Source: Prauserella aidingensis (GTDB lineage: Bacteria > Actinomycetota > Actinomycetes > Mycobacteriales > Pseudonocardiaceae). From it: a stretch of 64,000 nucleotides of DNA. The stretch's first letter is position 1. Every line of letters starts with the position of its first letter. Under the pieces are notes generated by a model that was not told the DNA's origin, did not search any database, and saw nothing but the letters and a program-made list of their open reading frames with translations. This document shows, in pieces, positions 25,731 to 33,437 of this stretch. The stretch lies in assembly GCF_024171865.1 (NCBI RefSeq), contig NZ_JAMTCN010000002.1, positions 1 to 64,000 of the forward strand, written 5' to 3'. Made by a program: the position numbers and the translations under genes.

Positions 25731-25794
25731 CGAGAGCACCGCTCTCGTTGCCCAGGGTGCGCTCGATGGCGACGAAAAGCAAGAGCGGTGCTCT
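25731..25794. promoter_or_regulatory. Two candidate TetR operators
   Basis: CGAGAGC-ACC-GCTCTCG (25731-25747) and AGAGC-GGT-GCTCT (25782-25794) are near-identical dyads in the 133-bp gap between the divergent nitroreductase and TetR genes. The second, with flank, resembles the reverse complement of the first. The dyads are shorter than many TetR sites, but two matching copies at a divergent promoter is the expected layout. Confidence 0.65.
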
Positions 25795-25834
25795 CGTTGT
25801 GGTGCGGCATTCACGGCTATGGGACGATCACGTC

Positions 25835-26521
25835 ATGCCCGCCCACCGCACCGCACGGGAACGTGCTCGCGCCGAGCTGACGACCGAGATCAAGGACGAG
25901 GCCCGCAGGCAGCTCGCCGACAAGGGCGCGAACGGCCTGTCGCTGCGGGCGGTCGCGCGGGAACTCGGCATGGTGTCGTCCGCGCTGTACCGCTACTTCC
26001 CGAGCCGCGACGAGTTGCTCACCGCACTCATCGTCGACGCCTACAACGCGCTCGGCGGCACGCTCGACAAGGCGTCGGCGGCCGGTGGGAGCCCGGCCGA
26101 CCGGTGGCGCAGGGCTGCCACCGCCCTGCGCGCCTGGGCGCATGCCCACCCGCACGAGTACGCCCTGCTCTACGGCACGCCCGTACCCGGCTACCGTGCG
26201 CCGCAGGACACCGTCGCGCCAGGCGGTCGTGTGCCAGGCGCCTTCCTCCGGATCGCACGTGACGCGTGGCACGCGAGTGGGGGCGCCACGGACGACCGGC
26301 TGGACGACACGTTGCGCGGTCAGGCACGCACGATCGCCGAGGCGCTCGACCTGACAGACGTTCCCGACGCCGTCGTGCTCCGGGCCGTCGATGCGTGGAC
26401 GCACCTGTTCGGCACCGTGGCACTGGAGCTCACCGGGCAGTTCGCCAACACCCTCGACCCGGCCGATGCCTACTTCGCGCGTGCCGTCGAGTTGCAGCTC
26501 CGTACGGCGGGCATCGGCTGA
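25835..26521 (+). CDS. TetR-family repressor
   Basis: This 228-aa protein has an N-terminal TetR HTH (residues ~12-60: LTTEIKDEARRQLADKGANG, LSLRAVARELGMVSSALYRY, FPSRDELLTALI) and a TetR_C-type ligand domain with AHPHEYALLYGTPVPGY, a motif of the TetR_C_13/WHG group. It is divergent from the nitroreductase gene. TATGGG lies upstream with only a few bases of leader. The ligand is unknown; quinone- or nitro-like compounds are plausible. Confidence 0.9.
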   Translation: MPAHRTARERARAELTTEIKDEARRQLADKGANGLSLRAVARELGMVSSALYRYFPSRDELLTALIVDAYNALGGTLDKASAAGGSPADRWRRAATALRAWAHAHPHEYALLYGTPVPGYRAPQDTVAPGGRVPGAFLRIARDAWHASGGATDDRLDDTLRGQARTIAEALDLTDVPDAVVLRAVDAWTHLFGTVALELTGQFANTLDPADAYFARAVELQLRTAGIG

Positions 26522-26567
26522 CCCCGATCCGGGAAACACCGTCGAGCGCGGTGGTCGGCACCCGAAT

Positions 26568-26708
26568 CCGCAACACGGGCACCCGAATCCGCAACACGGT
26601 CCCCTGAACCCGCAACGCGGCCACCCGAACCCGCAACGCGGCCACCCGAACCCGCAACACGGCCACCCGAATCCGCAACACGGTCCCCTGAAGCCGCAAC
26701 ACGGGCCA
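26568..26708. repeat. 21-bp repeat array F (7 units)
   Basis: Seven regular 21-bp units with CCGCAAC(A/G)CGG fill the convergent gap between the TetR and IclR genes. This is the most regular array in the window: units 3 and 4 are identical. Confidence 0.88.
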
Positions 26709-26722
26709 GGGGTGGGCGTCGG

Positions 26723-27502
26723 TCAGGAGCCGGGGGCGCCTAGTTGTTTGCTGATCTCGACGGCGGCCTCGGTGACGACGGGCACGAGTTCGTGGCGGAT
26801 CTCGTCGACGCTCAGTTCGTCCGCGCGTACCGACATGCTCAGCGATGCCACCGTAGTGGCGCGGGCGTCACGAACCGGTGCCGAGAACGAGCGCACGCCC
26901 TCCTCGAATTCCTGGTCGACGAGGGCCCAGCCGTGGGCGCGCGTCGTGCTGAGTGCCGACATCAGTTCCTCGGCGGTGACCTTCGTGCTCGCCGTCAGCC
27001 GGGGGAACGGCGCACGGGCGAGGAATGCGTCCAGCTCGTGGTCGGGCAGGTCCGCGAGGAGTACGCGGCCCATCGACGTCGCGTACGCGGGCAGGCGCGT
27101 GCCCGTCGTGAGCGTGTGCCGCATGACCTGGCGTGACGGCACGCGGGTGACGAACACGGCGTCGTCGCCGTCGAGCACGGCCATCGAGCACGGGTGCCCG
27201 GTGACCTTCGTGACGTTCTCCATGTGCGCCTGGGCGACCTCGGTGAGTTTCAGCGACGAGAGGTAGGCGTCGCCGAGCGAGAGCACTCGCGGGGTGAGCG
27301 CGAACTCGCGGCCGTCGGTGCGGAGGTAGCCGAGGCGTTCGAGTGTCAGCACGACGCGGCGGACGGTCGGCCGTGACAGGCCCGTGGCCTGCGCAAGCTG
27401 CGCCAGGGTGAGGTGCGGCCCGTGATCGGTGAACGCATGGATGACCGCGAGTCCGCGTTCGAGCGACTGCACGTAGTCCTTGTCCTCCGGTGCTTTCACC
27501 AC
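26723..27502 (-). CDS. IclR-family regulator (PcaR/PobR/CatR type)
   Basis: This 259-aa protein starts at GTG 27502, 6 nt after AAAGGAGG. The HTH is YVQSLERGLAVIHAFTDHGP then LTLAQLAQATGLSRPTVRRV; the effector domain includes SMAVLDGDDAVFVTRVPSRQ, LPAYATSMGRVLLADLPDHE and DQEFEEGVRSFSAPVRD. These are diagnostic of the PcaR/PobR/PcaU subgroup controlling beta-ketoadipate (protocatechuate/catechol) catabolism. It is divergent from catC, which fits. Confidence 0.92.
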   Translation of the reverse strand: MVKAPEDKDYVQSLERGLAVIHAFTDHGPHLTLAQLAQATGLSRPTVRRVVLTLERLGYLRTDGREFALTPRVLSLGDAYLSSLKLTEVAQAHMENVTKVTGHPCSMAVLDGDDAVFVTRVPSRQVMRHTLTTGTRLPAYATSMGRVLLADLPDHELDAFLARAPFPRLTASTKVTAEELMSALSTTRAHGWALVDQEFEEGVRSFSAPVRDARATTVASLSMSVRADELSVDEIRHELVPVVTEAAVEISKQLGAPGS

Positions 27503-27652
27503 GGCCGACCTCCTTTCGTGGACGCATTGCGTATGAGTTGTTCGCTATCCGACTGCTCGGTACTGTGCGGTGGCCTGCCGGACGTGTCAAGTTCGGTTGC
27601 GCGGAGTCGTCCCGCCGGCGGATCGCGGCCGGCCCGAGCAGGAGGGAACCCG

Positions 27653-27928
27653 ATGCTGTTCCACGTGGAGATGCAGGTGAATCTGCCGCCCGACATGGAC
27701 CCCGAGAAGGCGGCCGAGATCAAGGCCGACGAGAAGGCCATGGCGCAGGAGCTGCAGCGCGCCGGCACGTGGCGGCACCTGTGGAGGGTCGTCGGCCAGT
27801 ACTCGAACGTGTCGATCTTCGACGTCCCCTCCGGCGACGAGCTGCACGACATCCTGTCGAACCTGCCGCTGTTCCCGTACATGGACATCGAGGTCAAGGC
27901 GCTGACCCGGCACCCCTCGGCCATCTGA
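27653..27928 (+). CDS. catC: Muconolactone delta-isomerase
   Basis: This 91-aa enzyme converts muconolactone to beta-ketoadipate enol-lactone in the catechol branch of the beta-ketoadipate pathway, usually as a decamer. The N-terminus MLFHVEMQVNLPPDMDPEKA, then GTWRHLWRVVGQYSNVSIFD and LPLFPYMDIEVKALTRHPSA, match CatC along its whole length. AGGAGGG precedes ATG 27653. Unusually, catA and catB are not beside it; only the divergent PcaR-type regulator is. Confidence 0.95.
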   Translation: MLFHVEMQVNLPPDMDPEKAAEIKADEKAMAQELQRAGTWRHLWRVVGQYSNVSIFDVPSGDELHDILSNLPLFPYMDIEVKALTRHPSAI

Positions 27929-28003
27929 CCGCCAAGCCGTGAACGGCACGGCCGAGCCGGAACGCGACGCGCATCCGGTCGGTACGTGAACGGCGCACGA
28001 GAA

Positions 28004-28037
28004 CGGGCCCGGACCTCCGCTCGGAGATCCGGGCCCG
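28004..28037. terminator. Bidirectional hairpin between catC and katA
   Basis: CGGGCCCGGA and TCCGGGCCCG form a 10-bp stem, extended inside by CTCCG/CGGAG after one mismatch. It lies between the two convergent 3' ends. Confidence 0.75.
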
Positions 28038-28051
28038 CCTGCGTGTCCGGG

Positions 28052-29575
28052 TCAGGCCTTCTGCTGCATGGTGCTGCGAGCCGGGTTGGCCTGCTCGTGG
28101 GCCTTCGGGTCCTTCTCGTTCTGCTTCGAGCGCACGCCGTCCTCGATGCGCTTGCCGACCGTCGGGTCGATGTTCTTCCAGTACTCGAACGCGCGCTCCA
28201 GCACGGGTTCGGTGACGCCGTTCAGCAGGTGCCCGACGACGTTGTCGACGAGCCGGTCGCGGGCCGCGTCGTCCATGACCTCCCGCACGAGCGTGCCGGG
28301 CTGGGTCCAGTCGTCGTCCTCGGCGTGCGACACGTAGGCCGCGCGCGTGATCTCACCGTCGGCGTGCCACGTCGGCGGTGAATGCCGCTCGGAGTCGGCG
28401 GCGGCTCCGCCCTTCGAGTTCGGCGCGTACACGGGGTCGGTCACCTTGCGGTACGCCATGGTGCCGTCCTTCGAGTACGACTCGAGGGGTACGACCGGCG
28501 CGTTGACCGGGATCTGCTGGTAGTTGACGCCGATCCTCGCGCGGTGGGCGTCGGCGTAGGAGAACAGGCGTGCCAACAGCATCCGGTCCGGACTCGGCCC
28601 GATGCCGGGCACGAGGTTGTTCGGCTGGAACGCGGCCTGTTCGATCTCGGCGTGGTTGTCCGTCGGGTTGCGATCCAGCGTCATGCGGCCGACCTCGATC
28701 AGCGGGTAGTCGCCGTGCGGCCACACCTTCGTCAGGTCGAACGGGTTGAACCGGTACGTCTTCGCGTCCTCGTACGGCATGATCTGCACGTACAGTGTCC
28801 AACTCGGATGGTCGCCCGCCGCGATGTGCTCGAACAGGTCGCGCGTGTGGTAATCGGTGTCGGCGGCGGCCATCTGGTCGGCCTCGTGCTGGGTGAAGCA
28901 CTCGATGCCCTGGTCGGTCTTGAAGTGGTACTTGACCCAGAACTCCTGGCCCTTGTCGTTGATCCACATGTACGTGTGGGACGTGTAGCCGTTCATGTGG
29001 CGCCAGGACCGCGGGATGCCGCGGTCGCCCATCAGCCAGGTGACCTGGTGCGCCGACTCCGGGGAGAGCGTCCAGAAGTCCCACTGCATGTCGTGGTCGC
29101 GCAGGTTGTTGTCGGCGCGGCGCTTCTGCGACCGGATGAAGTGCTGGAACTTCATCGGGTCCTTGACGAAGAAGACCGGCGTGTTGTTGCCGACCATGTC
29201 GTAGTTTCCCTGCGACGTGTAGAACTTCAGCGCGAAACCGCGGGGGTCGCGCCACGTGTCCGGGCTGCCGCGTTCGCCGGCGACCGTGGAGAAGCGCGCC
29301 ATCATCTCGGTCTTGGCGCCGGGCTGGAAGACCGCGGCTTTCGTGTACTGGCTGACGTCATTGGTGACCTCGAAGCGCCCGAACGCGCCGCTGCCCTTGG
29401 CGTGCGGCTGCCGTTCCGGGATGCGTTCGCGGTTGAACTGCGCCATCTGCTCGATGAGATAGGCGTCCTGCAGCAGGATCGGCCCGCCCGCGCCGAGCGT
29501 GAGCGAGTGTTCGTCGCTTTCGACGGGGATGCCTGCGTCTGTGGTGGTGGCGGGGCGGTTGGTGGGTGCGGCCAT
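28052..29575 (-). CDS. katA: Monofunctional haem catalase (clade 3 small-subunit type)
   Basis: This 507-aa enzyme decomposes H2O2. Catalytic His58 is in [12 protein letters not shown], the distal asparagine in [16 protein letters not shown], and the proximal haem tyrosine in [19 protein letters not shown] near residue 340; the F[19 protein letters not shown] block is also present. Length ~500 and no extra C-terminal domain place it in the small-subunit group. It lies 93 nt downstream of a Fur-type gene in the same direction, the usual furA-catalase pairing. Confidence 0.97.
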   Translation of the reverse strand: MAAPTNRPATTTDAGIPVESDEHSLTLGAGGPILLQDAYLIEQMAQFNRERIPERQPHAKGSGAFGRFEVTNDVSQYTKAAVFQPGAKTEMMARFSTVAGERGSPDTWRDPRGFALKFYTSQGNYDMVGNNTPVFFVKDPMKFQHFIRSQKRRADNNLRDHDMQWDFWTLSPESAHQVTWLMGDRGIPRSWRHMNGYTSHTYMWINDKGQEFWVKYHFKTDQGIECFTQHEADQMAAADTDYHTRDLFEHIAAGDHPSWTLYVQIMPYEDAKTYRFNPFDLTKVWPHGDYPLIEVGRMTLDRNPTDNHAEIEQAAFQPNNLVPGIGPSPDRMLLARLFSYADAHRARIGVNYQQIPVNAPVVPLESYSKDGTMAYRKVTDPVYAPNSKGGAAADSERHSPPTWHADGEITRAAYVSHAEDDDWTQPGTLVREVMDDAARDRLVDNVVGHLLNGVTEPVLERAFEYWKNIDPTVGKRIEDGVRSKQNEKDPKAHEQANPARSTMQQKA

Positions 29576-29668
29576 GTTCCTCGGTTCCTCCTCGTCGCGT
29601 CGTCTGCGCTGCCGTGTCGGGTGCGCGGAGCTCCTCGGCCGGTCCGTGACGGTCGTGTCGCCGCCCGG

Positions 29669-30151
29669 TCAGCCGCCGTGGGGAACGGGAGCCTGCTCGG
29701 CCGCGGCGCGTTCGGCCTGGCGTCGCTGCCTGCACGCAGGACACAGGCCCCAGAACATGACCTCGGCCTGGGAGATGTCGTATCCGCGGTAATCACTCGG
29801 GGTGAGGCACGGCGTCGCGCCGACGGCGCAGTCGACGTCTTCCGTCCGCCCGCATGACTGGCAGACGAGGTGGTGATGGTTGTCGTGCACGCGGCGTTCG
29901 TATCGCGCCGCGTGGCCGGCGGGCTGGATCGAACGAACCAGGCCGGCTTCCTCGCAGGCGCGCAGGACGTCGTAGATCGCCTGGCGTGACACCGACGCCG
30001 GCTGGCCGCGCACACCCGCCCACACGGCATCCGCGGTCGAGTGCGGGTGGTGTTCGAGCCAGTTCAGTACACGTCGGCGCGGGCCGGTGACGCGCAATCC
30101 GACCGAGCGCAGGAGTTCGACGACGTCCGGCTGTGAACCTGCATCCATCAC
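29669..30151 (-). CDS. furA: Fur-family peroxide/metal regulator (FurA/CatR-like)
   Basis: This 160-aa protein has a winged helix (LRVTGPRRRVLNWLEHHPHS, VSRQAIYDVLRACEEAGLVR) and the metal/dimer part HDNHHHLVCQSCGRTEDVDC, with a second CxxC in GLCPACRQRR, giving the structural zinc site. It is upstream of katA in one transcription unit, as in mycobacterial and Streptomyces furA-kat operons, where the protein represses itself and the catalase until oxidised. TACACC lies 8 nt before ATG 30151 with no ribosome-binding site, suggesting a leaderless mRNA. The second ATG (30148) is an alternative start. Confidence 0.92.
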   Translation of the reverse strand: MMDAGSQPDVVELLRSVGLRVTGPRRRVLNWLEHHPHSTADAVWAGVRGQPASVSRQAIYDVLRACEEAGLVRSIQPAGHAARYERRVHDNHHHLVCQSCGRTEDVDCAVGATPCLTPSDYRGYDISQAEVMFWGLCPACRQRRQAERAAAEQAPVPHGG

Positions 30152-30315
30152 TGAGGGGTGTACCCGAACTGGATGCGGTCAAACCGGCCTTTTCGTGGGC
30201 CGGTGTGCGGAGTCTCGGAGTACCCCCAGGGGCACCCTGGTTGCACTCGACGCAGTCACGCGGCGGCGTGCTCCTGGCGCCGGGGCGCCACAAGCACGCC
30301 GCCGGGGTTCGGGAG

Positions 30316-30582
30316 TTACTCGCCGAGGAGTTGCGGTGCTGCCGAGCGGACGAGGTCCTCGAGTTCGGCCATGCCGGGGTTCACGAGCGAGTGCTCGCCG
30401 ACGTACACGGTGGGCACGGTCTCGTTGCCGCCCGCGGCCACGCGTACGCGTTCGACCGCGCCCTGCTCCTCCCAGATGTTGATCTTGCGAACGGGAAGGT
30501 CGGTCGCGTCGAGCTGCGCCTCGAGCATCATGCAGAACGGGCAGCCGGGTCGCCAGTAGAACTCGATCTCGTCAATCGCCAC
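30316..30582 (-). CDS. Mycoredoxin-like glutaredoxin-fold protein
   Basis: This 88-aa protein starts at GTG 30582 (GGAGA upstream). It has the CPFC active site in YWRPGCPFCMMLEAQL and the cis-proline loop TVPTVYVGEHSLVNPG, the pattern of mycoredoxin Mrx1, which removes mycothiol from proteins. The NIWEEQGAVERVR segment is also characteristic. It lies between furA and an ArsR-type gene; an oxidative-stress neighbourhood (furA-katA) makes the role sensible. Confidence 0.9.
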   Translation of the reverse strand: MAIDEIEFYWRPGCPFCMMLEAQLDATDLPVRKINIWEEQGAVERVRVAAGGNETVPTVYVGEHSLVNPGMAELEDLVRSAAPQLLGE

Positions 30583-30634
30583 GTCTCCGACGGTACGTCG
30601 CCCTCCGGGGAACGGGCCGGTGATGTGACACAGA

Positions 30635-30692
30635 TTGACATGCAACCAAAAGGCTGCTTACCGTGAAAGTGCAGCCGGAAGGTTGCATGTCA
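30635..30692 (+). promoter_or_regulatory. Nested dyad operator/promoter of the ArsR-SRPBCC gene
   Basis: TGACATGCAACC (30636-30647) and GGTTGCATGTCA (30681-30692) are perfect 12-bp inverted copies. Inside them GGCTGC (30652-30657) and GCAGCC (30671-30676) form a second dyad around the same centre. TTGACA (30635-30640) with an 18-bp spacer and TACCGT (30659-30664) gives a promoter embedded in the dyad. It ends 13 nt before the start codon at 30706, so autoregulation by the encoded ArsR protein is likely. Confidence 0.7.
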
Positions 30693-30705
30693 GGAACGGG
30701 AGCGG

Positions 30706-31509
30706 ATGGACGAGGTATTCAAGGCGCTGGCCGATCCCGGGCGGCGCCGGCTGCTGGACAGCCTCAACGCCCGTAACGGGCAGGCGTTGCGGGAGCTGTG
30801 CGCCGAGCTGGCCATGACGCGCCAGTCGGTGAGCAAACACCTCGCCGTGCTGGAGGAGGCGAATCTCGTGACCACGGTTCGCCGGGGCAGGGAGAAGCTG
30901 CACTACCTCAACGCCGAGCCCATCCATGCGATCTCGGATCGCTGGATCCACACCTACGACCGCAGGCGGGTCGCAGCGCTCGCCGATCTCAAACAGGCAC
31001 TGGAGGCACCGATGGGCGAGCCCGCGTTCGTGTACACGACCTACATCAGGACCACGCCCGAGAAGCTGTGGCAGGCGCTGACCGATCCCGCCTTCACCCG
31101 CCGCTACTGGGGCGTGGAGTTCGAGACCGACTGGAAGCCCGGGTCGCCGATGGTGTGGCTGGAAGGCGGGAACCGGATCGAGGACCCGGAACAGCGCGTC
31201 GTCGAGGCCGAGCCGTACCGGCGGCTGTCGTACACGTGGCACACACCGACCGCGGAGTGGGCCGCCTCCGCGGGAATCGACGGCGACGGCCTCGCCGAGC
31301 TGGCCGCCGAGTCGCGGTCGACCGTGACGTTCGAGATCGAACCGCAGGGTGACCCCGACGGCCGCGGCGAGAAGGTGCGGCTCACCGTCACGCACGACGG
31401 GTTCCCCGACGGCAGCACCATGCGCCGCATGGTGTCGCAGGGGTGGCCGGCGCTCCTGGCCGACCTCAAGACCGTGCTCGAGACCGGGGCGGCGGTTCCC
31501 ACGACGTGA
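30706..31509 (+). CDS. ArsR-type HTH fused to AHSA1/SRPBCC domain
   Basis: This 267-aa protein starts at ATG 30706 behind GGAGCGG. Residues 1-100 are an ArsR winged helix (DEVFKALADPGRRRLLDSLN, ELAMTRQSVSKHLAVLEEAN, REKLHYLNAEPIHAISDRW) without the metal-binding cysteines, so it is not a classic metal sensor. Residues ~110-260 are an AHSA1-like START/SRPBCC domain (TPEKLWQALTDPAFTRRYWG, MVSQGWPALLADLKTVLE) with a hydrophobic cavity that may bind the inducer. In many actinobacteria these two parts are separate adjacent genes; here they are fused. A nested dyad lies just upstream. Confidence 0.88.
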   Translation: MDEVFKALADPGRRRLLDSLNARNGQALRELCAELAMTRQSVSKHLAVLEEANLVTTVRRGREKLHYLNAEPIHAISDRWIHTYDRRRVAALADLKQALEAPMGEPAFVYTTYIRTTPEKLWQALTDPAFTRRYWGVEFETDWKPGSPMVWLEGGNRIEDPEQRVVEAEPYRRLSYTWHTPTAEWAASAGIDGDGLAELAAESRSTVTFEIEPQGDPDGRGEKVRLTVTHDGFPDGSTMRRMVSQGWPALLADLKTVLETGAAVPTT

Positions 31510-31585
31510 CCCCTCGGGCCGGGCGATCGCGGGTCGCGTGCCTGCGGGCCTTCGCCGACGCGCGCGAGTGCGGCACGCTGAACGT

Positions 31586-32743
31586 ATGGACGACGCGGCG
31601 GCGCGGAACGATGCGGACACGGAAGCCGACACGCAGGCCGACGCCGCGCTGTACGACGTCGCCGCCGAGCTGTACGCCCTCGACCGCGACGAGTTCACGC
31701 AGGCCCGCAACGAGCGGGCACGGTCCGTCGGCGACCGTGATCTGGCGGCGCGGATCCGGAAACTCCGCAAACCCACGGTCGCGGCCGCGCGGGTGAACCG
31801 GTTCGCGCGGGAGCATCCGGACCGGGTGCGACGGCTCCGCACGCTCGGCGACGAACTGCGTTCCGCGCACGCCGAACTGGACGGTGATCGCATTCGCGAG
31901 TTGTCCCAGCGGCGGCGGGAACTCGTCGGTGAGGCGGCCGAGCTCGAGGCGTCCGACAGCGGGGACGGCGTGTCGCGCGAGGTGCACGACACCTTCGACG
32001 CCGCCGTGACGGACGCCGGCGCGGGCGAGGCCGTCGAGCGCGGCTGTCTCGTGTCGCCCCTGCGACCCGGGGACGTGTTCGAGGGCGGCGGGTTCGAGGG
32101 CGGCATGGCCGGCGCGGGGACCGCCTCACCCGGCACGCAGGGTGAGCGCTCCCGAGGTGAGGGGACCGTCGGCGAGGAGCGGAGTCGTGGGAAGCGGTCG
32201 ACCGGGCGGCGGGAACCCGCAGAGGCGGCCCGGACCGGTGATGCGGACCGGCGCGCGCAGGCCGGTCGGCAGGATCGGGAACGCCGCGACAAGAAGCAGC
32301 AACGTCGTGCGCGGAACCGCCACGACCGGCTCCGCGACCAGGAACGGCAGGACGGCCGGGAAGACGCGCGGGAGACGGAGCAGCGGGAACGGGAACGGCT
32401 GGAGCACGAGCGGCTGGACCAGGAGCGGCAGGAACGGGAACGTCGGGAGGAGGAACGCCGGGAACGGGAACGGCGGGAGGAGGAACGCCGGGAACGGGAA
32501 CGGCGGGAGGAGCGCCTTCGCGAGCAACGCGAGCGGCGGAGGCAACGCAACGCGGAGCTGTCCGAAGCCCGGGAGGCGCTCGGGGACGCCGTGACGGAGC
32601 TCCGGGAGGCCGAGGCCGCCGAGGCGGAGGCGCGCCGTCGCACCAGCGCCGCGCGCAAGGCGTTCGACGCCGCCGACCGCCGGGTCCACGAGGCCGAGAT
32701 CGCCCTCGCCGACGTGACCGATACGCAGCCGGACCAGACGTGA
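31586..32743 (+). CDS. Coiled-coil actinobacterial protein with 10-residue charged repeats
   Basis: From ATG 31586 the product is 385 aa. The first ~110 residues (AAELYALDRDEFTQARNERA, LAARIRKLRKPTVAAARVNR) belong to a conserved actinobacterial family of unknown function. A loop region is followed by a very long Arg/Glu coiled coil. Within it, positions 32431-32515 hold 30-bp tandem units coding for about three copies of a decapeptide of the form ERERREEERR, a sign of recent slippage expansion. It is followed with a 4-bp GTGA overlap by a lipoprotein gene. Confidence 0.75.
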   Translation: MDDAAARNDADTEADTQADAALYDVAAELYALDRDEFTQARNERARSVGDRDLAARIRKLRKPTVAAARVNRFAREHPDRVRRLRTLGDELRSAHAELDGDRIRELSQRRRELVGEAAELEASDSGDGVSREVHDTFDAAVTDAGAGEAVERGCLVSPLRPGDVFEGGGFEGGMAGAGTASPGTQGERSRGEGTVGEERSRGKRSTGRREPAEAARTGDADRRAQAGRQDRERRDKKQQRRARNRHDRLRDQERQDGREDARETEQRERERLEHERLDQERQERERREEERRERERREEERRERERREERLREQRERRRQRNAELSEAREALGDAVTELREAEAAEAEARRRTSAARKAFDAADRRVHEAEIALADVTDTQPDQT

Positions 32744-33237
32744 CCGGTGGCGACGCCGAGCCGTACGGGCAGCGCTGCAACCGGATCGGAGTTCGGGTGC
32801 GTCCAGTGGTCATGTGGCGGATGTGGATACCCGGGCTGCTGGCCGTCGTCGCGGTCGGTGGGTGTGATTCGAGCGCGCAGACCTGCACGGCGATCGGCTC
32901 CCCGCCCGGCATCGGCGTTGTCGGCCCCGAGGCGTCCACGCCGACCGCGCCCGATCCGGCGTCCGGCGACATGAGGCTCGAGGCGTGCTGGGACGGAACC
33001 TGCCGGGAGTACGAGGTGAGCCGCCGCTGGTCGGCGTCCGATCCCCGGCGAGGGTTCGCCGAGATCCGCGAACTGCCGACGGAACCGGTCCGCGTCACGC
33101 TCCTCGCCGGCGGGCGGCGGCTCGGACCCGTGACGGTCGTCCCGGAGCCGGTCACGCCCAACGGGGACGACTGCCCGGCGCTCGGTCCCGCCGCGTCGGT
33201 CACGGTCGACCGGCACGGCACCGTGCGGCCGGGGTGA
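32740..33237 (+). CDS. Putative lipoprotein
   Basis: From GTG 32740 (overlapping the previous stop) the product is 165 aa; ATG 32812 gives a more normal lipoprotein signal, MWRMWIPGLLAVVAVGGC, with lipobox VGGC and the lipidated cysteine. The mature part is Pro/Thr rich, then has four further cysteines (CTAIG, CWDGTC, DDCPAL), suggesting two disulphides outside the cell. I do not recognise the family. The short overlap suggests cotranslation with the coiled-coil gene. Confidence 0.6.
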   Translation: MTGGDAEPYGQRCNRIGVRVRPVVMWRMWIPGLLAVVAVGGCDSSAQTCTAIGSPPGIGVVGPEASTPTAPDPASGDMRLEACWDGTCREYEVSRRWSASDPRRGFAEIRELPTEPVRVTLLAGGRRLGPVTVVPEPVTPNGDDCPALGPAASVTVDRHGTVRPG

Positions 33238-33268
33238 CGGCGCTGTGTGGCCGGGGTGAGGGCAGTGT

Positions 33269-33312
33269 GCGGCGTGGCCGGTCCGACCCCGACATCGGAC
33301 CGGCCACGCCGC
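33269..33312. terminator. 18-bp perfect hairpin between convergent genes
   Basis: GCGGCGTGGCCGGTCCGA and TCGGACCGGCCACGCCGC pair perfectly around an 8-nt loop. It lies in the 200-bp gap between the lipoprotein and ABC permease 3' ends and can serve both. Confidence 0.75.
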
Positions 33313-33437
33313 CGGTGACACCCGCCCCGCTCTGCCACCGGCCCCGGCCCGCTCCGCGACGTCGGCGCCTGCGACACGGACCCGCTCCGCCGCGCCGACA
33401 CGGCGCGACACGGGCCGACCCCGACGGGCCGGGAGCC

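Noticed and set aside
26568-26708. CRISPR array or a coding heptad repeat
   Set aside because: Units are contiguous with no spacers, so not CRISPR. The frames are open because 21 is a multiple of 3, but the other arrays give different frames and no start signal, so it is not a repeat protein.
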